Positions 1 to 11,890 of a stretch of DNA of 64,000 nucleotides are shown piece after piece (position 1 is the first letter of the stretch; the number at the start of each line of letters is the position of its first letter). The DNA is taken from contig ML664173.1 in the NCBI GenBank assembly GCA_007570785.1, positions 13,797,933 through 13,861,932 on the forward strand, read 5' to 3'. The notes below the pieces were generated by a model. That model made no database searches, was not told the DNA's origin, and worked only from the letters and a program-made list of their open reading frames with translations. Made by a program: the position numbers and the translations under genes. Origin of the DNA: Antilocapra americana (taxonomy: Eukaryota > Chordata > Mammalia > Artiodactyla > Antilocapridae).

Positions 1-1608
1 CCCTTATTGAATTGACAGCCATCGACATGCAGAACTTCAGGGCTTTTAGTCCCCTGCTTTGTAGACAGGGATAACAGGATCACCCACAGGACTTACCCAC
101 GGGGTAAATCCAAGAAAATTCACTGGATGTCTTGTGCCAATAGTTTAACGAAATTCTCCCTCCAGCACTTTCTGACAGGGCTTGGGGATTTTCTCTGATG
201 TCATCACATTTCGGGAGAGATGGTGTCATCCAGGTGTAGGTGTTCTTGGCCGTCCTTTACCTGTTGTCTCCTCATGTCACATATAGCCAAGAGAGCAGAC
301 GACAGGTTCATTTGTGTTACATGGGAATTACCAAGTGGTTGCCTGGCAACTCACGTAGCACAAGCAACATGGTCTCTGTGGTAGAATATAGAGTGGTTGA
401 CTTGCCTTTTGAGAATGTCTGTGTTTGCATATTTCTTTTGGGCTTCTGGAAAAAAATAGGTATGTTTTCCTGGATTTTAGGCTATTAAAATGGACTTCTG
501 TACTGCTTTACAGTGCAGAAATTTAGTATTCATTTTATAGCAGCCCGTTATTGTCAGAAATGACAATGATCTGATTAAATCATTAATGCAGCAATTGCTT
601 CAATTAAATTCAATTCAGTAAGCATCTTCCATGTGCCAGCTACTATGCTAAATACTGTCAGGAGTTATAAGGATGAACAGGTATGGTCCCTGTCTCAGGG
701 AATGTGTATGTTTAATCGCTGTATAGAAATCATTTGTTCACACAAGTGAGGCAGCTGAGATGGATATGTAAAACGAAGGTCTTGTTATTTGGGAGAGTTC
801 CTTAGTGTTTGATCAAAGGATTTTTCCCTTTTATTTAGTTTCCTTCCTTTATAGCTTACAGCTGCAATCAGTTCAAAAAGCTGCAATCAGCTCGAAATCA
901 CTTTTAAGACAGAGCTCTTATTGGAATCTCAGTAATTAGCAGCTTTTAAACAGCTCTTTTGGAGTCTGACCCCACCAGCGTTGTCTGGCGGACGGTGCTG
1001 CCCTCTGCACTGCCGTCTTCCCGTGTGATTGCTGCTGAGGCGTTCCCTGCGCGCTCCCACCTCTAGTTTACACATTTCCATTATAAGAAGCCACTTGCTT
1101 TTCTTTGTCTCCAGTGCCATCAGCCTCCCTCCACTTAAGGAGGGACTTTGGCATGTTCCAGATCTTGCATTAAAGGAGTCTTTGAGCTTGACCCCTTGAG
1201 CAGGGTCTTTCCCATCTGGTAGACCATGGCTAGACAGCACTTGGGGTTTGACTAGCCCCTTTCCCTGGAGTTGATTCTCCTGAGGGATTGGTTTGGCATC
1301 TTTTCTTCCCCGGGAAGCTGCAAGGCCGTGGAGTGAAAGAGCTGTCGGTTGCAGCGCTGGTGTCCAGCCCTGCACATACTCACTGGCTGCCCCTTCTGAG
1401 TGGACTTGGATCCACAGATGAAGGCGGTAGCTCCCGTGGGTAGCTGTACTCTGGCACCAGAAATGTCCCCCTGCCTCCATTTTTTGTGAAGCCACTTGCA
1501 TCCCACATCCCGCTGCAGGCAGGACCTGCAGCTCACTCATCTCTGCTGCCCAGGTCCCTCAGACACTTTGCCGTTCATGAGAAATCACTCAGACCTAGAC
1601 CTCCTGTC
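1..1608. other. intergenic, no gene recognised
   Basis: I see no gene here. The open frames are short, overlap one another and resemble no known protein. Around 610-725 there is a fragment of an old dispersed mammalian repeat (the phrase about a compartment with shrinking copies, 'tgtgccagctactatgct', is typical), whose longest relative in this window is at 32935-33440. The rest looks unique and moderately AT-rich. Confidence 0.6.
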
Positions 1609-1877
1609 CAGAGAAGGCAGTGGCAACCCACTCCAGTACTCTTGCCTGGAAAATCCCATGGATGGAGGAGCCTTGTAGGCTGCAGTCCATGGGGTCGGTA
1701 GGAGTCAGACATGACTGAGAGACTTCATTTTCACTTTTCACTTTCATACATTGGAGAAGGAAATGGCAACCCACTCCAGTGTTCTTGCCTGGAGAATCCA
1801 GGTACGGGGGAGCCTGGTGGGCTGCTGTCTATGGGGTTGTGCAGAGTCGAACATGACTGAAGCGACTTAGCAGCTGC
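1609..1877 (+). mobile_element. BOV-A2: BOV-A2 SINE (dimeric BovA)
   Basis: Two related BovA units lie head to tail, each starting with a 'ggcaacccactccagt' phrase (near 1622 and 1767) and each ending in a 'catgactga' phrase. They are joined by a CACTTTTCACTTTC-like linker, which is the BOV-A2 arrangement. The element is flanked by an imperfect 12-bp target-site duplication, agacctcctgtc (1597-1608) and agacctcccgtc (1878-1889), with 11 of 12 matching. The family is ruminant-specific, so it helps place the organism. Confidence 0.92.
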
Positions 1878-2144
1878 AGACCTCCCGTCTTCATACAGAG
1901 CGCCTGACCTTTGCTTCCAGACCCAATGTCAGGCAGAAGGGGACGTCAGGAAGGGGACAGAGGGGAGAAGGGGACCATTTGAGACCCAGCACTATAGAGA
2001 TATTTTCCTGATGCTTCCTTGTTGTATCCTTATAGCAGCTTCTATAGCTCTTGGCGGCCCATTCCCCAGGTGAAGCTCAGATGTGTGAACGCCTACTGCT
2101 CTAAGGTGTCCTGATGTAGCCTCCTGTCTCTAAGCACCTTTTCA

Positions 2145-3071
2145 CTTAGGATCAGACCAACCAACATTCACTGTGCGCTTTGTACCTCCAAGGACACATT
2201 AAAGACTAGGACACAGTCTCCACCCCTGAGAAGTTCACAGCTCAGTATTGATAAGTGTGGAATAAGGATGCCGAACATGGACAGAAGACCAGTGAACTCA
2301 GGAAGAGGGTGGGAGTCAGGAAAAGATACATAGTCAGTTCAAGATCTGGAAGGTTGGCAGACAAGGGAGGCCTCTCTGTTTACCTTTCAAAATGGACCTG
2401 GAGCAGGGTCCCTTTTAACACCCTTTATGTTGAGAAATCCTTGACTTCTCTAATCTATATCATCCACATTGCAGCCTACCCCACAGGTCCTCTCATTCCA
2501 ACTTCAGTTGAAACAGCAAAAACCTTTGCCTCATCTCCGGATCACTTAGAAACCTTTAGCAATCATTGCTGCCGCTCTGCCCTAACACAGAAAAGAATTA
2601 CTTCTTTTCCTTCCGGCCCTGAACGCTAGGATTCCCCCTTCCTAGGGCCCTCCAGAGAAGGGAGAGGGGAGGCAGGGCCATCAGCCAGTGGAAGAATTGC
2701 TCTTGGAAGACGTCTGCTCTGTAAGCACATTTCACAGCATCTTTACTAAAGATGGGATGTTAGAAGTTGAATGGCACATAGAGAAGAAGAATAAAGTGCA
2801 GTGTTTCGCAGCAGCACATCACTAGACTTCAACAGCCTAGGGGTGCCAGTGAGGTCACACTGACATCCAGACTCAATCTTACCAGCCCTGAGCCCCTCCT
2901 GAAGGTCTGTAGAAGTTCCTACTTATATTCTGTCGTGTCAACTCTTCCTCAGGTACTTCTGGAGGCCCCTGAGGTGTCTCCCAGAGGAGATGGGCTTAGG
3001 TCCACTATGCTGTTCCATTGTGGCCTCCCGCTGATGGTCCTAGTCTTCACAGCCCCTGGGAAGGGTGCCTA
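2145..3071. other. intergenic, old repeat remnant
   Basis: The stretch 2160-2300 resembles the start of the same old dispersed repeat seen at 32935-33440 (the part reading 'accaacattcactgtgcgc', then 'cacagtctccaccc'). The remainder has no recognisable gene. A 124-codon open frame at 2255-2629 runs partly through the repeat and matches no protein I know. Confidence 0.4.
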
Positions 3072-3345
3072 GGGACTTGCCTAATGGTCCAGTAGTTAAG
3101 AATCTGCCTGCCAATGCAAGGGGCATGGGTTTAATTCCTGGTCTGGGAGGATTCCCCACGCTGTGGGCAACCGAGCCCGTGTGCAGCTTCTACTGAAACC
3201 TGTACACCCTAGAGCTGGTGCTTCGAAACAGTAGAAGCCACTGCAATGAGAAGCCCACACATCACAACTCGAGAGTAGCTTGCCACAACGAGAGCAAGCC
3301 TGCATGCAGCAACAAAGAACCAGCACAGCCAAAAATAAGGTAAAC
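3072..3345 (+). mobile_element. CHR-type tRNA-derived SINE (long form)
   Basis: It begins with a diverged 'gggacttgcctaatggtcc' tRNA-like head and has a B-box-like 'ggtttaattcctggtc'. Its body is the long CHR type with repeated 'agaagcccacacatcacaac' phrases, and it ends in 'cagccaaaaataa'. The flanks aagggtgcct (3061-3070) and aagtgcacct (3373-3382) could be a degraded target-site duplication, but this is weak. Confidence 0.85.
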
Positions 3346-4055
3346 GATAAATGAGTAATTAATTGTTTAAAGAAGTGCACCTCTTCAGTGTGTGTGTCGG
3401 TAAGAACACTGTTCTTAGAGCAGTCATTCCTGTTGCCTGGGGATGCTATTCTCTCCTGGGGCCACTACCCCACCAAGTTGCCGAAGTGGAGGGCAGGATG
3501 GACCTATAGGGAACCGCTGACCTTCTCACTGGTTGGTTGCCCTTTACAGCTCGTGTGCCCTAGCAGAACCACTGATATCTTTTAGTTGCTCAAAGTCTCA
3601 CATAATTACTTCCCTCACCATCTGTCACCCTAACTCTTTCCTCACTGGGGCTGGAGATGAGTCTCTCAGGCAGGATGGGGGATGACAGCTCCATCAGTTC
3701 CTTCCCTTACTCTGACCTTTCTCCCCAAGGAGCTCTGCACCCAGACAAAACAACCCCCACAAAGCAAAACGAGTAAAACTCAAAACCCTTCTACGTCAAT
3801 AAAAATAACAAACCTGTGCCAACTGATGCAAACAGATACTAATACTTGGGGTGGAGGAGTTGGTGGTGGTCTCTAAGCTCCCTCCGAGAGTTAACAAAAG
3901 CCAGGAGTACTGAGGGTTTCTTGTATAACTTGAAAATGAGGTAAAGACTACCCACCCCATTCTTAAAGGTCCCTCTTGTTTCTTTAAGGATGTAATACAT
4001 GAAAGCGGCTGTCTCATGGGCAATCGGTGAGAGTGTCATTTAAGAGAAATTAGCA
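3346..4055. other. intergenic, no gene recognised
   Basis: I see no gene, RNA gene or young repeat between the two CHR SINEs. Open frames here are short and overlap on both strands. Confidence 0.5.
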
Positions 4056-4235
4056 GGACTTCCCTGATGTTCCAGTGGCTAAGACTCCCAGCTCCCCTTG
4101 CAGGAGGCCTAGGAATTAGATCCCACATGTTGCAACTAAGAGTTTCACTGCCACAACTAGAGATCCTGCATGCTGCAATGAAGAGAGAAGATTCCTGCAT
4201 GCTGCAACTAAGACCCAGTGCAGCCAAATAATTTT
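4056..4235 (+). mobile_element. CHR-type SINE with exact target-site duplication
   Basis: The head 'ggacttccctgatgttcc', the degenerate internal promoter, and the tail of repeated 'gcatgctgcaactaagac' phrases ending in 'cagccaaataat' identify a CHR SINE. It is flanked by an exact 17-bp direct repeat, tttaagagaaattagca, at 4039-4055 and 4236-4252, so both boundaries are firm. Confidence 0.92.
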
Positions 4236-4434
4236 TTTAAGAGAAATTAGCAACGGTGGCTGTCAAATGGGGTTCTTGCTCTGTAAGAATTTTGATTGTA
4301 GACTGGAATCATGTATCTCTAAAACAACAATAACAAAAACCAACCAACACAGAGCAAAACTATTTAGATCCAGGTAATGCAAAAGACAAAGACAGAAGTG
4401 GAATTTCCCTGAAAGTAGACTTAATGGTATGGTA

Positions 4435-4645
4435 GACAGAGCTCAGGGACTGGCATTAAAGATATCAATCAAATTCAGGCTTTGTCACAACCCATGGTTG
4501 GTTCCCTGATTAAATCCCTTTACCTCTCTGAGCTGCTATTTTTCAGTTTTGAAAGGGAGCGATGATAATGTCTGCCCTCCTTTCCAGGGTTGTGAGAAGG
4601 GGATAAGACAACGTAAGTGAACGTGCCTTACAAGCTGTAAAGCGT
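4435..4645 (+). repeat. MIR SINE
   Basis: The stretch follows the MIR consensus. A diverged core ('caggctttgtcacaacc') leads into 'ttaaatccctttacctctctgag', then a pyrimidine-to-purine 'gggagcgatgataatg' segment, then a 'gtgagaagggg' part. It is old and has no target-site duplication I can read. Confidence 0.65.
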
Positions 4646-5369
4646 TTGTTGTTCTCTAAAGGCAAGCTGGAGGAAGGAGATACAGCAGCTGTCGTATCCA
4701 TATGACTTTCACGAGACTGGTGGGGTCTTTCCCAGGGTAGCTCTGTGTCCGCACATCATGTGTCTTCAGCCCAGATGTGAGGTCTGGACCCAACAGAATC
4801 CATCTCGACACACTCCCTTGTCCTTGTTTTAAGGCCAACTGGGAAACAGTCCCTGTCTCCTCCACTGCTGAGGCCAGTCCTAGAACCAGAGGCAATGGGA
4901 CTGACCTAGTGCATATGTGTGCTCGCTGACATCAAGCATCCGCTCCCCTTCGCCATCAGGGGCCAGCCATTCTGAGCCACTTCTCATTGAGGCATCATTG
5001 CAGCACTTTCCCCAGCATCATTCTTCACGTCAAGAGCACTGGTAACTGACGCAGCTCATCTTAAAGGAGTATTTCACTAGTATCTTTGGGATTTGTTTTC
5101 CAAGGTAGGGACACTCTTCAGGTTTTGATGCTGGTACTTTCTTAATCTTGCCAAAGGATGCTGCATAAGCAGGAAGTAAGTAACACCAGTACCAGGAAAA
5201 GGAGAACCCCACTCTGCTACTTGCAGTACTGGAATTTTGGGGACTGTGACCTGCCTGAGGTCCAGAATGCAAGTCAGCAGCTACTTTACACCTTCTTCAA
5301 ATGGTGAAAGGAACTATAGAAACTGGCCATTATGGTCTAAATATATTGTAAGTTCAAAACCCAAGTGTT
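4646..5369. other. intergenic, no gene recognised
   Basis: No gene or young repeat is recognisable. The open frames are short and uncharacteristic. Confidence 0.45.
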
Positions 5370-5783
5370 GGGACTTCTCTGGCAGTCCAGTGGTTAAGAT
5401 TCTACCTTCCAATGGAAGGGGTGCGGGTTTGATCCCTGGCCAAGGAGCCAAGATCCCACATGCCTCATGGCCAAAAATACAAAATGTCAGGAAAAAAACA
5501 AGCAATGTGCTTAGTAGCTCAGTCTTGTCTGATTCTTTGCAACCCCATGGACTGTAGCCCACCAGGCTCCTCTGTCCATTGGGATTCTCCAGGCAAGAAC
5601 AGAGTGCATTGCTATGCCCTCCTCCAGGGGATCTTCCCAACCCAGGGATCAAACCCAGGTCTCCTGAATTGCGGGTGGATTCTTTACTCTCTGAGCCACC
5701 AGGGAAGCCCTCAGAAGCAATAGCATAACAGATTCAATAAAGACTTTAAAATGGTCCATGTTAAAAAATAAATAACAAAAATA
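5370..5783 (+). mobile_element. CHR-type SINE split by a Bov-tA insertion
   Basis: The left part (5370-5505) carries the head 'gggacttctctggcagtcc', a B box near 5428 and 'catggccaaaaata'. The right part (5711-5783) carries the family's 3' tail, with 'gattcaataaagactttaaa' then 'atggtccatg'. The two halves are separated by a Bov-tA element in the opposite orientation, so this CHR copy was here first. Confidence 0.85.
5506..5710 (-). mobile_element. Bov-tA: Bov-tA SINE nested in a CHR SINE
   Basis: Read on the minus strand it begins with 'gggcttccctggtggctcag', the tRNA-derived head, followed by the BovA unit. On the plus strand the end reads 'gagccaccagggaagccc'. The flanks acaagcaa (5498-5505) and agaagcaa (5713-5720) may be a target-site duplication with one mismatch. 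Confidence 0.92.
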
Positions 5784-5981
5784 TGTGTTCTGTTACTAAG
5801 GTTGCTTGTTTAAAAAAATCCATCTTTCATCATTAGCTTTGGCCAACAAGGGGTATCTGGGACCAGAAACACATAGGATCTCTATCACATGGACACAAAA
5901 CATCACTTCCACATAACATGCTCCTTCCAGAACTGAGAAGAAGCCTCAGTAAACATCAAATGGCCGATGGTACATAACAAA

Positions 5982-6190
5982 GGGCTTGCCTGGCGGCTCA
6001 GACAGTAAAGAATCTGACTGTAAGGCAGGAGACCCAGGTTTGATCCCTGGGTTGGGAAGATCCCCTGGAGAAGGAAATGGCAACTCACTCCGGTATTCTT
6101 GCCTGAGAAATCCATGGACAGAAGAGCCTGCTGAGCTATAGTCCATGGGGCTGCAAAGAGTCGGACACGACTGAGCAACTAACACGCAAA
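5982..6190 (+). mobile_element. Bov-tA: Bov-tA SINE
   Basis: The head 'gggcttgcctggcggctcag' is followed by a B-box 'ggtttgatccctgggttggg', then the BovA body, ending in 'gtcggacacgactgagcaac'. This is the full tRNA-plus-BovA structure. The 3' boundary is approximate because the tail passes into a CA-rich stretch. Confidence 0.93.
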
Positions 6191-8186
6191 CACACATGCA
6201 AAAGAGGCAAGTTAAGGCTGGCATGGAATTGTGTCACTCTGTTCTTGAAAGAATAGTATTATGTGTCCGGTATTTAGTCAACATAACGATGTGTTGCCAC
6301 TGATTTCTCCTGGTTTGAGACATGAAATTATGAAGAGGTAGATTTCTGGATCTAAACAGGAAGAGACGCTGTCTGCCAGGGAGGAAGATTCCTCATGTGC
6401 ATTAATGAGACAATAAAAAATACATAAGCAGCTCTTCTCTACCTATTATTCTAAATCTTCGCTGATAAATCGCTATACCTTACATGAACTTACAGATTTC
6501 CATAAAGTGTTCATTTTAATTTGTTTGTATAGACAAGAGCCTCACAAGAATAGTTTCCTGAGGCGTGACTTAAAGGTGGCCACTGCCTGGCCAATGGTGT
6601 CATGGGTTTCAAAGATACTAGAATATGAAAATAAAAACTTGCATCTTTTTCTTCCAGCAATCCTTGAAAAGTGTCACTGCATCTTAAAATAGCAGAAATG
6701 CAACCATTTAGTGGCTTAGAAAAGATAGGCATTTCTTTTTCACTTGAGATAGTCATTCCAGGCTAGCAGGAGGCTCTACCTGGTCATTCAGGGATCCAGG
6801 TTCCTGATCATTTTCCGCTATCGTCCCTTAAGGCATCGTTCTCACTTGCACGGGCAAAGCCTGGGTCTCAGGCAACTTCTTGTTCAGTTCAAGGGAAGGA
6901 AAAAGGGTGTGGCTGGCATACCCACTATCTTAAGGTCTGGTCAGCTCTTCTGTTCATCTAGCGTTAGCTTAGTCTCACAATCACACCTGACTGCCAGGGA
7001 GGCTGGCAAATGCCGTTCCCAGTTGGGCAGCTTTGAGCCCAGTGGCAAATATTTTACTATGAAAGAGGAGGAAAGGATCTTGATGAAACTGGTGGTCTCC
7101 ATCTCAGGAAGCCATTTGAAGGAATCATGCCAGTTGCTAGTTTGTCCCAGAGACACCTCAGAAAGTGTCTGTCACCTGGAGGTTGACGTGGATGCCCACG
7201 GCACAGCCTCTGTAGTACCATTCAGTCAAGTCCTCCTTGCACTCTTACTGGTCACCTGGATGGATGAGCTTCTGAGCTCCCTTTTGGTCTAGACTGTGGT
7301 AGGGGCCTGTGGCTTTTTGTCATATGGAATCTCTCACCTGCCCCCTGGTCTTTGTGGTTTTTCCTCTTGGGAACCCTTTCTTTTTCATCTTTGGTGTCCT
7401 GCATGCAGAGGTGACTGTGCTCTCAGACCCAGAGGTGAGCATGTGACCACGGCCTGACCAGCTAGGCCTGCACGTTCTCTGGCCATGGTGTTTTGCTTGG
7501 TGACAGACTCTTGACCAAATCAGAGCCAAGAAAATGCAATGACACTTTTGCAAGGACTGCAGGAACAAGAACGCTTCCCCCTTTTCCCCTCCACAAGTCT
7601 CCAGCCTGGGAAGATGGAGCACTGGAGCCCTGGTGGCCATCTGGGCCCTCTGAGAATTCCAAAACTGGAGAAGAGCAGAATCCAGAATCCAGTCCTGGTG
7701 ACATTGTTTGAGTCTCTGGTTCAAGCTGGCCTGAGCCAGCAATGTGCCTAAATCCCTGGTCTTCTCAGTTACAAGAGAAAGCATACACGCCTCACCCTTG
7801 TTAAGTCATCTAGAGTTGCATTCTACAGAGCACTAACTGAGACACCCACGTAGATTTGGCCTCTTGTCCTGGAGTGAAAATGCCCTTGAGGTATGTGTGG
7901 CCAGCTCTCCCCTGGATCTCCTTAGCTGTATAGTCATTGGATGAGTGCTACTCCTAGCCAGGAATGATTTTACCCCCGAGGACATTTGGTGGTCTCCAGA
8001 GGTAGTCTTGATCAGTACAATCAGGGAGGAGTGAGGAGGGGATGCTACTGATGTCTTGTGGATGGAAGGCCAGGCATGGTCCTAAATATCTTACAAAGCA
8101 CAGGATTTCCTCTACAACAGAGAATTATCCAGCCCAAATACCTGTAGCGCTGAAGTTTAAAAGCCCTGCTAACCCCACACCGTCCC
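6191..8186. other. intergenic with probable old LTR or DNA-repeat remnants
   Basis: No gene is recognisable. Around 6690-6740 the text 'ccatttagtggcttagaaaa' resembles the reversed end of a MaLR-type LTR, and 7420-7520 ('gcatgtgaccacggcctgac', then 'gacagactcttgaccaaatc') resembles an old interspersed repeat that I cannot assign. Overlapping open frames of up to 154 codons at 7320-7784 on both strands match no known protein. Confidence 0.4.
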
Positions 8187-8527
8187 TTGAACTGCAAGAT
8201 CAAACCAGTCTAATCCTAAAGGAAATCAACCCTGAATACTCATTGGAAGGACTGATGCTAAAGCTGAAGCTCCAGTACTTTGGCCACCTGATGCGAAGAG
8301 CTGACTCATTGGAAAAGACCCTGATGCTGGGAAAGATTGAAGGCAGGAGGAGAAGCGGGCAACAGAGGATGAGATGGTTGGATGGCACCACTGACTCGAT
8401 GGACATGAGTTTGAGCAAACTCCGGGAGATAGTGAAGGACAGGGAAGCCTGGCGTTCTGCTGTTCATGGGGTTGCAAAGAGTCAGACACGACTGAGCGAC
8501 TGAACAACAGCAACAACAACAACAAAA
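8187..8527 (+). mobile_element. BovB: BovB (RTE) LINE, 3' end with C-terminal RT-ORF fragment
   Basis: This is the sense 3' end of the BovB retrotransposon. The plus-strand frame reads through about 80 codons of the C-terminal end of the polymerase ORF (motifs [16 protein letters not shown] near 8275, [14 protein letters not shown] near 8370, and [12 protein letters not shown] at the end). It stops at 8501-8503 and is followed by a 'gaacaacagcaacaac' tail. The copy is 5'-truncated, as most are, so it lacks the catalytic reverse transcriptase and endonuclease domains and cannot be autonomous. The frame continues upstream to 8042 through unrelated flanking DNA by chance. Confidence 0.95.
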
Positions 8528-9400
8528 ACCCATGCAGTGCTCAGGACTCTGGAGTTACTTCCCAGTTCAAACACTCTTGGAGGAACCGAGGCTCCCAGAA
8601 GGGCTATGTTTTCACCAGGGAAGACCTTATTCGGAGGTTCTCCTGGGCTTGTCAGCTCCAGGCAAAGTGACAGCAATTTGTTCATGATGAAGTTCTTTGG
8701 AAAACTGATCCAAGAGTGTTGCCACTGGCTGGTGGAGGGTTGTGACTACCTCTTGGCACCAGGGCTCGGGAAAGAGAGATAAATGGGTGGCCTGGTGACA
8801 AAGGGATTTTATTTAGGGCCTAGCATTTTTTAAAGAGCGTAAGGAGCCCTCGGTCCTACAAACTGTGAAAAACTAGGCTTGTTTAAGTCTTGAAATATCA
8901 CTGACATCATCAGCATGAAAAACGCTTTTCTCTGAAATACAGAGAACCAGAGTTGCTACTCCCTGCAGCCTCTGTGCTGGGAATGGCAGGCTTTTCTAGA
9001 AGCGCTGACTGTGGAATGCCCTTGCTTTCCAGGCTTCTCAGCCCCACTTGCACCCCAGCCTAACGCTTCTGCTCAGCTGGGTCCTCGCTGGGAGCTGGAA
9101 CCTTCTTGGTGTGTATCTGATCCCAGCAGGGACCTTCCACAGGCGTGTGAGCTGAAGGAAGACCCTGGACTCTGACTGCAGAGCCCCAGCTTCTGCCTGG
9201 TCCTGGTGTTGAATCTCCAGGGCCATTCTTTTCGAGCCCCTCCTAACAAAGGAAGGAAGGAAGCTTTAGCCCCAAGCTTGGCGCAAGGACAGTGAGAGAG
9301 AGGAGACGCACAGGCAGCCTTTTTATCCCCCACCCCAGCAATACCAAGGCACTGAAAGGGCTACTCAGACCGCGGCTCCAACACCCTCGGGGAATTTCTA
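8528..9400. other. intergenic, no gene recognised
   Basis: Apparently unique sequence with no gene and no young repeat. Small open frames on both strands overlap one another and look like noise. Confidence 0.5.
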
Positions 9401-9970
9401 TTTTGTTTTTTATTTTTTTTAATTTTTAATTTTTTATTTTATGGTTTTGCCTTACAATGACATGAAACCGCCATGGGTCTACATATGCTCCCCCTCCAGA
9501 ACCCCCCTCCCTCCTCCCTCCTGATTCCCTCCCCCTGGGACATCTCGGTGCACCAGCCCCGAGCATCAACCCTGGGCTGGCGATTGATTTCACACATGAT
9601 AATTAACATGTTTCAATGCCATTCTCCCATATCATCCCACCCTTGCCCTCATCCACAGAGTCCACGAGTCTGTTCTATACGTCTGGGTTCCTTTTGCTGT
9701 CTTGCCTGCAGGGTTCTCGCTGCCATCTTTCTAAATTCTATATATATGTGTTAGTATACTGTATTGTTGTTTTTCCTTCTGGCTTACTTCACTCTGGATA
9801 ATAGGCTCCAGTTCCGTCCACCTGAGGAGAACTGATTCAAATGAATTTTTTTTTATGCTGAGTAATATTCCATTGTGTATATGTACCACAGCTTTCTTAT
9901 CCATTCGTTAGTTGATGGGCATCTAGATTGCTTCCATGTCCTGGCTATTGTAAACAATGCAGCGAATATT
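9401..9970 (-). mobile_element. L1: L1 LINE 3' end, antisense
   Basis: The plus strand starts with the reversed poly(A) (T-rich, about 9401-9440). It then carries the reverse of the ruminant L1 3' region, including 'gagtaatattccattgtgta' near 9860, 'ccatgtcctggctattgtaa' near 9935 and a pyrimidine-rich 3' UTR near 9490-9540. It is a 5'-truncated copy with no intact ORF. Confidence 0.9.
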
Positions 9971-10954
9971 TATTTTTTTAGCAGAACTTTCTCCACTGGT
10001 GCTCTCTCCTGTCTTGGCTCAGGCCCCTCCCCTACTTAGTTGAATTGTGCACTGAGCTTTCGGAAAAACAGCTCTCGTTCCCAGACCAGCCTTGTCCTCC
10101 CAGGAAGCTTCCCGCCAACCCCATACCTCGCCTCCCCACCCCGGGTGAATTCAGACCGCGGCGGGGTGAAAAGTTCACAAGGCGTGGATGTTTTGCTCTG
10201 GGACAAGGAGTCCTTTTTTTCCCCGTTCTTGGTGTCATTTCCAGACAGATAGGAAGGAAAAGTGAGTAAACAGTCCTCCATTCTGGACAAAAGCTGAGAC
10301 AGCCTTTTCTTCAGGAACTTCCCTGTGGGTCATTCAAGGCTGTGCCCCTGGCCGGGTGACGCATGCAGGTGGAAATATAAGACCCAACTTGCCTTGAAAC
10401 CCTTGAGCTCAGCAAAACCCTGAACGTGGGATGTGATCAAAGGGCAACTCAGTTTGTGCCTCTCACTGTCTGCTTGAACTTTTCGCCTTTGGCCACGCCG
10501 CCCCGCTTTGTGGGATCTTAGCTCTGGGCTGAGTGAGAGTGGTGTCCTAACCACGGACCGCCGGGAACCCCCGCCACTTGCACTTTTCGGTGAAGGAGGC
10601 AATTCCCCTTCACCCCTGGATGAAAGCCCAGCTGACCCTACAGCTCTTCTGGCCAGGCTCAGGTATGGCCCTTCTATGTCAAAAAGCCCAGGATCGATCT
10701 AGAGGTCTAAAGCAGCTGGTTATAGATATGACATGATGTGTTCATCTTCCTTCAGAGACCTACCTGCCTCCCTCTGCTCCAAGGTCTGGAGTTGGGGTGC
10801 CGGCCTTCAGGGACTCGGCTGTGGGAGTTTTCCGTCTGTTTTCTCACCTGATAGCCTGTGCTCCCCACGTGCTGGTGGCTTGCAGAGTCTAGGGGAGAGA
10901 GGCGAAGGGTGGGGGGCAGAAGGGAGGGACTGGAAGAATAGGGCGATTCTTCTC
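9971..10954. other. intergenic, no gene recognised
   Basis: Unique-looking DNA of intermediate GC content. Two overlapping open frames near 10036-10290 exist on both strands, and neither resembles a known protein. Confidence 0.45.
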
Positions 10955-11199
10955 TTTTTTTTCTTAAGAAATTTTTTCAAAAATGTTATTCCTTTTTTGG
11001 GTGTGCTGGGTCTTCTCTTGTTGCAGAGCACGCGGGCATCAGTAGTTGTGGCTCCCAGGCTCTAGAGCATAGGCTCAGTAGTCGTGGGGCACATCTTAGC
11101 TGTTCCGCGGCACGTGGGATCCTCCCAGACCAGGGATTGAACCTGCGTCTCCTGCACTGGCAGGTGGAGGCTTCACCACCCAGCCACCAGGAAATCCCC
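10955..11199 (-). mobile_element. CHR-type SINE
   Basis: In reverse it carries the CHR pattern: a T-rich left end (reversed tail), 'gggtgtgctgggtcttctc', repeated 'agtagttgtggctcccaggc' phrases, then the B box 'gggattgaacctgcgtctcc' and the head near 11199. It is old enough that no clear duplication is left. Confidence 0.85.
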
Positions 11200-11287
11200 A
11201 GCTCCGTTGGAGTGGAGCTTTCAACATAGCTTTACTCTGTCAATTTTTATGTCCAGATCCTTCTGTTCCCTCACTCTACCCTTTGTA

Positions 11288-11410
11288 TTTTTTATTTTTT
11301 TGGCTGCACTGCGTGGCTTGCAGGATCTTTGTTCCCCGACCAGGGATTGAACCCATGCCCTTGGCAGTGAAAACTTTGAGTCTTAACCACTGAACCAGCA
11401 GGGAACTCAC
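11288..11410 (-). mobile_element. CHR-type SINE (short form)
   Basis: This is the reversed short form. The tail 'tttttttggctgcactgcg' is followed by 'gttccccgaccagggattga' (B box) and 'cttaaccactgaaccagcag' (A-box region and head). It lies only about 90 bp from the longer CHR copy and in the same orientation. Confidence 0.88.
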
Positions 11411-11669
11411 CCCTTTTTACACTCTGGACTGTAGGGGAGGCCCAAGTGCTGTGCAACTGGTTTCCCATTGTTGCCTGGGAATATTACACATGGGGGTGTG
11501 TCTCAGGCTGAGTTTGCCATCTGATGTCCTGAGAGCCAGCCTCCAGGATGGCCCCCAGTTATCCTCACCTCCTGCTATTCACCCCCTGTGTGGCCTCCTC
11601 CCACCCTGAATAGGGCTGACCCTTATAGCCCCTGGCTACTACAGAAATGAAAGTATGTGACTTGCAAGG

Positions 11670-11785
11670 TTAGGTCATTGCTGTGGGCCAACTGTGTACC
11701 CCAGAAGGATCTACTGAAGCCCTAATCCTGCCTGTACTTGTGAATATGACCTTATTTGGGAGTAGGGTCTTTACAGATGCAATTA
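11670..11785 (+). repeat. MaLR-class LTR fragment (tentative)
   Basis: The text 'ccctaatcctgcctgtactt', then 'gaccttatttgggagtaggg', then 'tctttacagatgcaattaaa' resembles the left part of an ERVL-MaLR LTR. Family and limits are uncertain; a RepeatMasker run would decide. Confidence 0.4.
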
Positions 11786-11890
11786 AAGGTTGTAATGGAT
11801 TCGCTCAGGCCCTAAATCCAATGACCAGAATTAAAAAAATGCAACTCTTTCTGTTTCAGGTTATACTGGGGCTCCAATACAGTACATATC

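Noticed and set aside
3072..3345. Possible target-site duplication of the long CHR SINE
   Set aside because: Only 8 of 10 bases match and the 3' boundary is uncertain, so it was not used to fix the element's ends.
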